In this document: positions 46,101 through 53,615 of the stretch, piece after piece
How the letters are laid out: each line of letters begins with the position of its first letter
Position numbering within the stretch: position 1 is the first letter of the stretch
Source of the DNA: Sialis fuliginosa
Lineage: Eukaryota; Arthropoda; Insecta; Megaloptera; Sialidae
Direction: 5' to 3'
DNA length: 64,000 nt
NCBI GenBank assembly: GCA_961205875.1
Contig: OY540810.1
Location: 6,386,001-6,450,000, forward strand
Notes under the pieces: model-generated
What the model was told of the DNA's origin: nothing
The model's database searches: none
What the model saw: only the letters and a program-made list of their open reading frames with translations
Position numbers and translations under genes: made by a program

Positions 46101-48664
46101 TTTACCTTCAATTACTGTCGCTTCACAGTCATAATGAATTCTCACAATAGAATATAGGTAACATGTACAATATATACTATCAGTGCCGGATTAAGCAAGC
46201 GCGGGGCCCGTAGCAAATGTTATAAAGAGGCCCTTGGTAGTGGCGTCGCTAGGGGGGGGGGGGGTGAAACTCGGGGAGTAAATAACCTAACCGCCTCGCC
46301 CCCCTACTCACCCCCTAACTACGCCGCTGGCTGACTTGATTTAGAATATACAATCCTTAAAAAAATTGATAAGTTAATAAAAAATTAAGGGATATTTTTT
46401 TGAACTCTTTTAACCCTTGGTAAAGAACGGAAAGGGATGATAAAATTTGTTGAAATTTTTATTCAAAAATTAGAAAGCGCAAACTTTTAAATGTGCTTTG
46501 TAACACGCAAATCAAATTAATTTTCGCGGAAATATAACTGTTTGAAAATTTGATTTTTTTGTTTTGCTTTTTTTTTAATTACCCCTTAATTTTTTGAGGT
46601 GTGTATAATAAAACACCACTTTTACAAACAAAATTTTCTTGATTTGAGCAAATTTAGAAAAATCGATTTAAAAAATCAAAGATCGGAGATTCAAAAATTG
46701 ATTTTTCGATTAAATCGAATCGAGATCGGAAACCCTAAATTGAAATTATTAATTACTGTAGATTTGGACACCCCGTATCAATCATTGGACGGTAAGTAGT
46801 AAGTCCAATAAGAGATATTTTTCCGCAAAGTCGCGGGGCCCCCAGAGACGCGGGGCCCGTAGCATTTGCTACTCCTGCTACGTTGTTAATCCGGCCCTGT
46901 ATACTATACATATAGTATAGGAGCCAGCTGCAAAATCGGTGTAGGTTTAACAACCTTTTGCTGTTGTGGTTACTTTGAAGTACTCACTCAGACAAAGCTC
47001 GGCCCACCAGCTTGTAGGGGTTTAAAAGATAGGGCCCACAAAAAATACCCAAAAAAAATCGCGTAACAACCGTTTGGATGTGACGATTCCTTAAAGTAGA
47101 ACTCAATTGTTTTGGATATACGGCAGAAATTTTTTCCCAGGGGTTTATTTACAGGGGCCCCTCAAAATTTCGACCCCAAAATTTCAGAGAGCAACCGGAC
47201 CAGACCTGGTGCAAAATGTTTATTTGGACTTACATAATGGCAGAATTTTTTATGTGGGGATTTCGGGGCTTTAGGCCTACAAATAGCCAGAATTGAGTAA
47301 AAAATCTTTCTGCCACTGGGTGTATGCCTTTGTTATGGACTATAAAATAGATATATACTCACGACAGAAGCCCCGCCCAAGAGGAAGTTTTAATTTTACT
47401 TTTAATTTTTTATTTTATGATTAATGTAATGTTTGGTGGGGCTGTGGAGAATGGTATGGATAAAAACTTCTGCCATGTGTATATATCTATTTTATAGTTC
47501 ATAACAAAGGCATACACCGTGCGGAAGAAATTTTCATTCTGTATTTTAGATTTTACAGCATTTTCAAGATTTGGACCCTATTCTGGTCATTTGTAGGCCT
47601 TAAAGCACCGAAGTCCCTACATTTTGCACCAGGTCTGGTCCAGTTGCTATCTGAATTTTTGGGGTCGAAATTTTGAGGGGCCCCTGTAATTAAACTCCTA
47701 GGAAAAAATTTCTGCCGTATATCCAAAACATCTTTAATTGGGGTCTACTTTAAGTAACCGTGACATCCAAACGGTTGTTACGCGATTTTTTTTTACGTAT
47801 TTTTCGTGGGCCCTATCTATTAAACCCCTACAAACAGGTGAACCGGTTTTATCGTCCGAGTTTTGTCTGAGTAAGTACTTCAAAGTAACCACACCGGCAG
47901 ACGGTTGTTAAATCTACACCGATTTTGTAGCTGGCTCCTATACTAATATAGAGAGCGTCGATAAAAAATATTGATCTTATTGAAATGAATGATTGATGAA
48001 TTTTTTAAAATAAATAAATGCATCACTTTTTTAAACAAAAAATTTTAGATCTAACAAAAGTTAATTTATTTTTTCAGCTACTTCTATTTATATGATAAAA
48101 ATATATTAACCCTTTACCGGTCACGTGAATTTCTGGTACACAAACAGTCTTGTGTCGTATGTGAGACTGGCAATTTTAGAAGCAATAAAAAACGACATTA
48201 ACAGAATCGATAACATAAAAATTTTAAGAAAATAAATAAATCTGAATTAATATTTAATATAAAATATACAAAAATCTGCTTAATTGTGCAAGGCTATTTC
48301 AATTCGGAAAGTTTTAAAATAAAATATCAACATTTCAGCTTGTTTTGATAAGAAATAAAACAGGGTGAGTCATTTATGGCGAGAAATCATGAAAAAATAA
48401 AGACAAAATTCCAAATCCAATAGAGGAAGGATTAGATGGAGTTAAAGGTTTCATGACCGAAATATAAAAAATCAGTTTCACAGACCGCACGTAATCGATT
48501 AAGGGTTAATTTTAAAAAGTATAATCTAAAAACCACTTACATATAATATAATAATATCTAACACTAAGTAATACTGGGCATTTCTTATTCTTCTCATATA
48601 ATATCTCTGATTTTGGTAACTTTTCATTTAACATTATTCCATTTTCTTCCACTTCAGATACCAT
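33880..48664 (-). CDS. Class B scavenger receptor (CD36 family), gene B
   Basis: Ten coding exons, 5' to 3': 48664-48541, 45782-45691, 45628-45465, 44555-44411, 43962-43753, 43658-43534, 42367-42238, 39612-39453, 38880-38633, 34107-33880. They join in frame to 541 residues plus TAA. Membrane segments lie at about residues 42-62 and 493-517. The family motifs GPYVYE, GTDGTVFP, CFC and SLPHFLLGD are present. Cysteines 285, 315, 361, 363, 370 and 381 match the six CD36 disulfide positions. Sequons include N78, 101, 140, 148, 162, 206, 276, 299 and 377. It should be a surface or endosomal receptor for lipid-type or other polyanionic ligands; the actual ligand is unknown. Intron phases are identical to gene A. 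The introns are mostly larger and heavily invaded by transposons, except introns 2 (62 bp) and 5 (94 bp). Confidence 0.95.
34426..35221. mobile_element. hAT-like element carrying a nested TIR element (gene B intron 9)
   Basis: The left end is CAGTGGTCTTTAAACT and the right end reversed is CAGTGTTCTTCAAACT. Flanks GTTTAGAT (34418-34425) and GTTTATAT (35222-35229) match at 7 of 8 bases, as expected for a hAT target duplication. A different TIR element is inserted at 34607-35090. Non-autonomous. Confidence 0.78.
34607..35090. mobile_element. AAGGTACTG TIR family, full-length copy
   Basis: The left end is AAGGTACTGTCACCAGTAT and the right end reversed is AAGGTACTGGCACCAGTTAT. It holds TTAATTAAATGTACTGAATT, GATTTGATGACAATCGGCC, CACTGCGTGCTCATTACTGG and GAGAATTACAAAAACAGTAA. 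Copies or partial copies: 14515-14769, 36919-37443, 55440-55547. Confidence 0.82.
35707..36826. mobile_element. Large foldback element with near-perfect 507-bp arms (gene B intron 9)
   Basis: Arms 35707-36213 and 36320-36826 are inverted copies with only a few visible mismatches (for example near 35945/36583 and 36090/36440) and no net indel. The spacer is 106 bp. Ends are TAGGGTGC and GCACCCTA in a TA-rich flank. There is no coding capacity. Transcription through the intron would give a hairpin RNA about 500 bp long. Confidence 0.9.
36919..37443. mobile_element. AAGGTACTG TIR family, diverged copy
   Basis: Shares TTAATTAAATGTACTGAATT, GATTTGATGACAATCGGCC, GTGTCAAAATGGTGGACATT, ACTGGAGAAAAAACAT and GGCCATAACTGGTGCC with 34607-35090, in the same orientation. 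The left terminus is eroded to GGTAGTGGCAACAATC. Confidence 0.75.
37470..37562 (-). pseudogene. Mariner transposase fragment
   Basis: Minus-strand translation gives ELGWEVLPHPPYPPDIAPSD and YHLFRSLEHFL, the region around the last catalytic Asp of mariner transposases (usually PYSPDLAPSDYHLF). Only about 30 codons remain, between the TIR copy at 36919-37443 and the element at 37709. Confidence 0.82.
37709..38476. mobile_element. 768-bp TIR element with a perfect 8-bp target duplication
   Basis: Ends are CATAGACATAGAGAATGGAC and, reversed, CATAGACATAGAGAATGGAC: 20 bp, exactly matching. GCCAAAAT flanks both sides (37701-37708 and 38477-38484). An 8-bp duplication fits hAT or Merlin-type insertion, although the ends lack the hAT CAG. 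Partial internal symmetry around AATATAT and CCTCTTT-like blocks. No transposase. Confidence 0.88.
38633..38880 (-). CDS. Gene B exon 9
   Basis: Residues 384-466 include GAPILGSLPHFLLGD, IEGLKPDP, LQVNVQIRKADG and MILPIMWIDM. Donor GTGAGT. The following 4.5-kb intron is the most transposon-rich of the gene. Confidence 0.95.
39453..39612 (-). CDS. Gene B exon 8 (cysteine cluster)
   Basis: Residues 331-384: FSRPELVPENKCFC, then Cys370 and GLFNATPCAMG with Cys381. The CFC-to-Cys spacing is one residue longer than in gene A. Donor GTACGT. Confidence 0.94.
41336..41631. mobile_element. MITE copy 2, CCGGTATTATAAAG family (gene B intron 7)
   Basis: The left end is CCTGGTATTATAAAGAATTTG and the right end reversed is CCGGTATTATAAAGAATTGC. 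It reads as the reverse complement of 30452-30745 through CTAGCAGATAGCGTTA and TGTCAAATCGTTATGAATTT. Confidence 0.8.
41791..42070. mobile_element. TIR element enclosing a tRNA-like relic
   Basis: The left end is TGGGATGAAGGATTTTAGTT and the right end reversed is TTGGATGAAGGATTTCAGTT. Both continue with AGGTGAAACT inside. About 280 bp, in gene B intron 7. Confidence 0.7.
41877..41930 (-). tRNA. tRNA-like relic (A box and B box), not a functional tRNA
   Basis: The minus strand reads TGGTCGAGCGGTTAAAATGC, which fits a tRNA A box and D arm, then GGTGGTTCGAATTTG, which resembles a B box and T arm. The middle is too short for a normal anticodon arm, and no acceptor stem was found. Probably a tRNA pseudogene or SINE head. 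Confidence 0.4.
42238..42367 (-). CDS. Gene B exon 7
   Basis: Residues 287-330 include VSGTDGTVFPVN and YDLCRPLPFEF with Cys315. Donor GTGAGT. GC content is visibly higher than in the flanking introns. Confidence 0.94.
42696..42713. repeat. TA microsatellite in gene B intron 6
   Basis: About nine uninterrupted TA units. Similar TA tracts occur at 60642-60665. Confidence 0.85.
43182..43225 (+). mobile_element. pogo/Tigger-like terminus fragment
   Basis: TACAGTAGAACTTCGATTAA, then TCGGTCGTCGATTATCCGAA resembles the terminal repeat of pogo-like elements (CAGTAGAACCTCGATTATCC type) with TA just outside. The opposite end was not found. Confidence 0.45.
43534..43658 (-). CDS. Gene B exon 6
   Basis: Residues 246-287 include ITINTGENDINKIGQIELL and IWTGECDR with Cys285. 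One codon shorter than gene A. Preceded by a 94-bp intron. Confidence 0.93.
43753..43962 (-). CDS. Gene B exon 5
   Basis: Residues 176-245 include YLTRWSLSKLLNTLDSKPF and LWGYDDTLFSLGK, matching gene A exon 5 codon for codon in length. Donor GTAAGA. Confidence 0.95.
44330..44410. other. Unpaired TTAACCCTTTTTT terminus in gene B intron 4
   Basis: TTAACCCTTT resembles a piggyBac-type end, but no GGGTTAA partner was seen in the intron. It may be chance. Confidence 0.2.
44411..44555 (-). CDS. Gene B exon 4
   Basis: Residues 128-175 include NNSITYQENRTYEFKPELSG and end VPNIPTI. Three sequons (N140, N148, N162) make this the most densely glycosylatable exon of the pair. Confidence 0.94.
45465..45628 (-). 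CDS. Gene B exon 3 (membrane-proximal CD36 motif)
   Basis: Residues 73-127 include SFIMWKDPPMKPLYK, HIFNYTN and VKDIGPYVYE. Same length and phase-2 exit as gene A exon 3. Confidence 0.95.
45691..45782 (-). CDS. Gene B exon 2 (N-terminal membrane segment)
   Basis: Residues 42-72 give LFLVLFLILICSSIGVYYIW, then FTNIFEMAILS. Acceptor TTTTCAG, donor GTATGT. Followed by an intron of only 62 bp, where gene A has 3.7 kb. Confidence 0.92.
46181..46899. mobile_element. hAT element with a perfect 8-bp target duplication (gene B intron 1)
   Basis: TATACTAT lies immediately outside both ends (46173-46180 and 46900-46907). Ends are CAGTGCCGGATTAAG and, reversed, CAGGGCCGGATTAAC. Internal GCGGGGCCCGTAGCAAATG near the left end and GCGGGGCCCGTAGCATTTG near the right are direct repeats. 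It is 719 bp and lacks a transposase. The open frame at 46599-46799 is uninformative. Confidence 0.88.
46239..46331. mobile_element. Small hAT-like element nested in 46181-46899
   Basis: AGTGGCGTCGCTAGGGGG on the left and, reversed, AGCGGCGTAGTTAGGGGG on the right form imperfect inverted repeats around a G-run and C-rich interior. No clear target duplication. Confidence 0.5.
46914..47944. mobile_element. 1-kb foldback element (gene B intron 1)
   Basis: Ends are AGTATAGGAGCCAGCTGCAA and, reversed, AGTATAGGAGCCAGCTACAA. Arms of about 450 bp share CAAAATCGGTGTAG, ACAACCGTTTGGATGT, TTTTGGATATACGGCAGAAA, GGGGCCCCTCAAAATTTCGA and GCAAAATG blocks around a roughly 110-bp centre. Arms are visibly diverged. 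It starts 7 bp after the target duplication of the preceding hAT element. Confidence 0.87.
48110..48505. mobile_element. piggyBac-like MITE beside the gene B exon 1 donor
   Basis: TTAA lies on both sides (48106-48109 and 48506-48509). Ends are CCCTTTACCGGTCACGTG and, reversed, CCCTTAATCGATTACGTG. The right end stops 35 bp before the exon 1 donor GT at 48540-48539. It is 396 bp and non-coding. Confidence 0.75.
48541..48664 (-). CDS. Gene B exon 1 (start; cytosolic N-terminus)
   Basis: Residues 1-41: MVSEVEENGIMLNEKLPKSE, then a basic stretch (YEKNKK) and the start of a hydrophobic run. Phase-1 donor GTAAGT. It is 12 codons longer than gene A exon 1 and unrelated in sequence. Choice of start rests on the single in-frame ATG near the 5' end (a second Met is at residue 11). 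Confidence 0.78.
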
Positions 48665-49641
48665 TGTAAATTAACACTTTTCTTTAATAACAATCTTCTC
48701 ACTGTGTACCTACACTACTGTATAATGAAGTACAGAACACAGATATTTTATATGTTAAATATTTGTATTTTTTATCCAATATATGTACATATTATATATA
48801 ACAATGTGATGTGTCATATTCGTGAATGTTGTTTGAAAAACAGTGTAGCTTTTTATTATAGAATATGTACAGGGTAAAGTTGGGTAACATTTACTATGGA
48901 AACATACAAAAACAGCTTTTTATAATCAATAATAGTGTGTTGCTTAGGTTGCTATAGTTATCAAGTAACGATGTTATGTGAAAAAAAAGTACTAGCAATT
49001 AGTAGGTATAAATATCTTGTCAATGGTTACAATATATGTAATAATTATTTATTAAAGTTAAATGTCATGTCAACAAGTTATTGTTAGTTATAAATTATTA
49101 CTTTTTAATTGATTTGTGTAATATAAATAATCTGAGATGAAATGGTATTATTTATTAATCTATATAATTAATATATATATATATTAAAAATTTATAAAAT
49201 TATGCAAGTCACATATTAACACTTAAACGAATACTTAAATATTTTTACGTACTTTTTATAACACTTTATGTATTGTATCTATACATATTTACTTCATTTT
49301 AATTATTTAATTTTTTATTAAGTGGGTTTTATTACCAGGTATATAATAATCATAAAATTTTAATATTGTTTTACAGTTTCACATTATTTTAATGCCTAAA
49401 AATCACTTATACATTTATAAAGATATTAAATTATTAATTACGAAACAAGAAATGTTGGTTAGAATAAACTCTACAATCGACTTGTGGGGCTACAGTCAGT
49501 CTAAATTTGTTTGTCGAGTCGATGTATTTTAAATAGATTATATTCGTACTTCCAACAGTCGCCAAAATGTTGTGTGTTTTAGAATATGAACATAGCTTTA
49601 TCGAAAACGCTTGGCGGTAGAATTAATGCAGTTAGCATTTC
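48665..49641. other. Upstream region of gene B
   Basis: AT-rich and expected to hold the gene B promoter and 5' UTR. No core promoter motif is convincing. No coding exon seen. Confidence 0.5.
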
Positions 49642-49915
49642 CAGTGGCGGACTAAGGAAGGTTGCGGCCCGGGAACGAAATGTTAGTTACGCCTCCCCCC
49701 CCCCCTCTCAATCTCTAGTTGCACGTTATGAAATATTGCATTGTTTTGTAAAATAAGAAAAAAATGAAAAATTTATACCGAAAATACCTGAAAATCATTT
49801 TTTTGCTCCTCAAGCAATTTTAATAACTTTTTCATCACTGAAATTATTTTAAGACAAAAAAGGTTTTACTTTTTTAATTGCCCAGAGCAGACCCCCCCCC
49901 CTTAGTCCTTTACTG
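49642..49915. mobile_element. hAT-like MITE upstream of gene B, perfect 8-bp target duplication
   Basis: AGCATTTC flanks both sides (49634-49641 and 49916-49923). Ends are CAGTGGCGGACTAAG and, reversed, CAGTAAAGGACTAAG. The 274-bp interior has C-runs at 49692-49706 and 49892-49901. Confidence 0.87.
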
Positions 49916-50431
49916 AGCATTTCTAAAACAATTGTAAACTAGAAGTAAGCTTTTTGCTTATATTAAATCCATTTTTTCTAGAAATGTTTGCTGTAAAAAA
50001 CCTTCGAAGTTTATTTATCACAAAAGTAGTTTTACTATATAAATTATTCTATACATTTATTTGAGTACGTAAACAATAATAGTTTTTAGATAATGATGAT
50101 GATAGTTTGTTTCAGCTCGATGGTGTCCTTTGCCGATAGTTCCTTTGTGCTAGATTTTAGATGTACGTTTTTGAAAAAAATATACAATTGTTGCTATGTG
50201 ATTAAAATATCAATCAAATGTTCGTTTACATACATATAGTTATTAATTAATTAAAGGATCATAAATAACATATAGGTAGCTATAGAAGTAATATCTGTAT
50301 TATTATGTCATATTATAATACATATTAATTATATCCACTAATTATTGTATTGAATAGCACTGTAATAATATAGATATACATATACTAGAATTTATATAGA
50401 TGACCATTTTTGTTATTTATATTATATATGT

Positions 50432-50516
50432 AGATTGGGGTTTCTTATGGTCAAGAGAAATATAAATTATGTGTGAAATATAAATTATTTCTCTTGACCA
50501 TAAAAAACCCCATCTG
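50432..50516. repeat. Hairpin with 25-bp arms
   Basis: GGGGTTTCTTATGGTCAAGA followed by GAAATA on the left pairs with the right arm, which differs at one position. The loop is AT-rich. Possibly a tiny foldback element. Confidence 0.7.
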
Positions 50517-52946
50517 TATAATATAGATATACATATACATATATATAAAATGTAAATATTAAGTAAATACATAAAAAATACGTTTAAAATGGATGCTCAA
50601 AAATAAAAAAATGAATTTGATAAATAAAAATTTAGGAGAACATGTCATATGCAGGAAGTTGAAATAAGTTTAGAGTTACTGTTATTTTCGTAATAAAAAA
50701 TATAGGTTTCCATTGAAAAAACAAAAGTTGACCTTCACAAGGTTTTCCAAGTTCATCTCAAAGTCACCTGAGTATTACTATCTAATAGATATTTTTAAAC
50801 TTTTATACTTTTATTTTTAACATTTTTCTGTAAAACTCGATCCGTTAGATTTATTTCTACTGTACCGACTATATTTCACCACTGTAATTTAACCGCGCCG
50901 TATATCACATATGAATTATTTAGTATTTATTATTATAATAATATCGTATATTAAACGTCATAATCGTAATTAAACATAATTCATATTTAGTATTAAACAA
51001 TTATTGAACTGTATCAAATACATACATAATTATATAATGTAATATATGTACCTTAGATTCTTTTGTAACAAATGCTAATATTTTGTTTATAAACTAATGT
51101 ATTTGAATTTCTTACTTACTTAAAAAGAGCAACGTCATCGAAATCGTAAATTTAAATTACTTATTGTTTTAGATTAAGAATTAGTATGAACTATAAAATA
51201 CAAGCTTATACCGCGTGGTTAAATATATATTTCTGTTTAGTTTCGATTTCAGTTTCGCATTTACACGCTAGATGTCTACGCCAAAAAAGTATATAATATA
51301 CAACTATATTCGTAATCGTTCCTTATCTTAAGGTCGGAGAAAATCTTGATCAAGGCTTCCTCATATATCCAAGGCTCCCTTATTTCATAGACAGATTTTG
51401 AGGTTTCCATCTAAAAGTAGAAGGAACGAATATTTTAGGAATTTTTAGTGACCTACTAATGGTAGCACCGTTTTATAGTGCTTACAACTAATTTCACGTA
51501 TACAAATTTTGTATTTAAGTGGTTTGTAGGTCATTATGTCCTATCATAAGACTTTTTTGATTATTATTATTAAATAATTCAGTAAAAATGGAGAAAAATT
51601 TAACTGCTGTTCATTTAATTTGAATTTGTGTATGAAGGGTGTTTGGAAAAGGTTTCTCATAAAAATTGTTGAAGATTACATCAATTATGAACATAATATT
51701 CAAAATACCATTCCGGAGGCATCGAAGATGTTGATGATATTCTTACTTGTTGTTGCCACACTCAAATCCAGAACGATCACAATGATCTTCTGTTGTTCAT
51801 TGTTCCCAAATATTACTCGGCGGGCTCGGTTTGTTCATAATAAAATGCTGAAGTCAAGATGCATCATAGAAAATTTCATTTTTTTAAATAAACTACCCAC
51901 AACACTTTTAATAATTTATATAACATATTAAATGCTACATGCAAATAAATTAAGATAATTTTGTTAGATTAGATATGCCAGTATTTTTAATAATATCACT
52001 CTCATTTTATTTTGTCAGTCTAATATACAAGGTTAGAACAATAATATGTTTGTTGTTATATGATATTTTAGTGTGTATTGTGATGAAGTATATTGTTGAT
52101 TATTATGCGTTGTATAAATTGTTATGATATTTAATATAATTTATAAAATCTAACATCATTAATGTTGTTAGTCTAGAACAATTATTCCCCCTATTAGGAA
52201 ATTACGATAAGTATACAATACACACAGTATTTAATTATCAATATTTAATCCTAGTAATTTGACATTTTTTTTAAATTATAATTGTTTTCCATCATTGAAA
52301 CATTGAATGTATTTAGAAAATTTTCATAATATGTTTTTAAGACTATGATTAAATGTACAATATGAACTAAATATATAAAAAACTTTTTTTTTTGTTTTTA
52401 AAACAAAAACTATATTATAATTATGAATTAAATCACAGTATTTGCAAAATAAGTTAATTTAACAGAGTACATTTTCAATTAATACATATATGTATAATAT
52501 ATGATATAGGTAATACATTATAAAGTATAACATTACATCAAACTAGAATAAAATATTTTAAATAATATTTAATTACTAATTAGCAAGTTATCTTACGATA
52601 CCCCAGGCTACAAACTTATTATAAAATTAATTATGAGAAATATAAAAATAAACCCCAAGTAACAGTCGACTTGTTCATTTGTTAACACATTCTGTCTCTC
52701 ATAAGAAACTCATTATAGTATTCATCACTATGGAACACATGTGTGTTTCGTACGGCATAATTGTCGTCATTCAACGTGTTAATTAATAAAGGAAAAAAAT
52801 ATTGGACACCTTGAAAGGATGTACACGTAAAAAATTTAACTAATACTGCCAATGCTTAACAATTTTAGTACTTATAACAAACAACAGACAAAAACTATGG
52901 TTATGACTTATCAAATACAAATCCCTAACCATAAAAATTGTAAGAG

Positions 52947-52998
52947 TTTAGACTTACACGTGTTTCAATAGCAATGCTAACATCATCGGAGTCCTAAA
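52947..52998 (-). ncRNA. Hammerhead-like stem structure downstream of the Penelope fragment
   Basis: The minus strand reads TTTAGGACT, CCGATGATG, then TTAGCATTGCTAT, then TGAAACACGTGTA and AGTCTAAA. The outer stem can form 8 pairs with one bulge. CCGATGA and GAAAC resemble the hammerhead core CUGAUGA/GAAA, with one core base changed. Penelope-like elements are known to carry hammerhead motifs. Activity is doubtful and the assignment is inference. Confidence 0.25.
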
Positions 52999-53107
52999 GA
53001 CACTAACTGAAATCTAAATAACTACGACTATTATTTATATACCTTAGAAACTACTGAACCAGAACTTATCCTGGAATGGAAATCGTTGACCGTGTTGTTC
53101 TGAGTCA

Positions 53108-53608
53108 TTACCATAGGGGTCCATTGTCGGTATTAAATACGTTACCCTTAAATTTGATAATCTCCATACTTTCATAGAAATCTAAATCTTTATTGTTAGA
53201 AACCGCTTTCAATAGATTAAGATCCTGAATTCTGTAGTGATTTTCAAACATATGAGTAGCTACACTGGACTTATTTAATCTTAAATGTTTTACATCGACT
53301 GTATGTTCTTAAAATCTTACATTCATGACTCTTCTACTCTGGCCAATGTAAAATTTATCACAATCTTTACGATTTATTTTGTAGATTCCTGATTTGTCCG
53401 TAGGTTCATCCTTGTCTTTAGGGTTGCCTAACAAATTTTGGATGCTATTATTAGAACTATAAACTATTTTAAAGTCCATCTCATTAAAAAAATTTGAAAG
53501 ACCTTTGGTGTATGTAGGAAAATAAGGAATCTTTAGATATTTCTGTTTTTTATCTTCTTTCCAACTAAGAGTTGTTATGTTCTTTATATTATCTAATATA
53601 AATAACAT
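53108..53608 (-). pseudogene. Penelope-like element remnant, GIY-YIG endonuclease domain
   Basis: The minus-strand frame reads KIPYFPTYTKGLSNFFNEMD, then SGIYKINRKDCDKFYIGQSR, ending NVRF before TAA at 53311-53309. Past this single stop the same frame continues for 66 codons with SSVATHMFENH, the catalytic-type Glu in FYESMEI, and NTDNGPLW before a final TAA at 53110-53108. GIY, YIG, Arg, Glu and Asn positions of the GIY-YIG fold are all visible. The reverse-transcriptase part is missing (5' truncated). One nonsense codon, at the position usually held by Lys in RFKEH, breaks it. Confidence 0.87.
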
Positions 53609-53615
53609 AACAACA
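53572..53615. repeat. 44-bp palindrome at the truncated end of the Penelope fragment
   Basis: GTTGTTATGTT on one side and AACATAACAAC on the other enclose TTTATATTA/TAATATAAA. There is one mismatched pair. It sits just where recognisable Penelope coding similarity stops. Confidence 0.65.

Larger units (their letters stand above)
49924..53107. other. Intergenic DNA without a supported gene
   Basis: Contains the hairpin at 50432-50516. The open frame at 51620-51931 has no recognised motif. The rest is AT-rich with no clear exon. Confidence 0.5.

Noticed and set aside
48107-48190. TTAACCCTTTACCGGTCACGTG as a promoter element (E-box-like CACGTG)
   Set aside because: It is the terminal repeat of a TTAA-flanked element, paired with the end at 48505.
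51620-51931. 103-codon plus-strand frame
   Set aside because: No recognised domain, surrounding sequence AT-rich, no conserved-looking composition; not strong enough to list as a gene.
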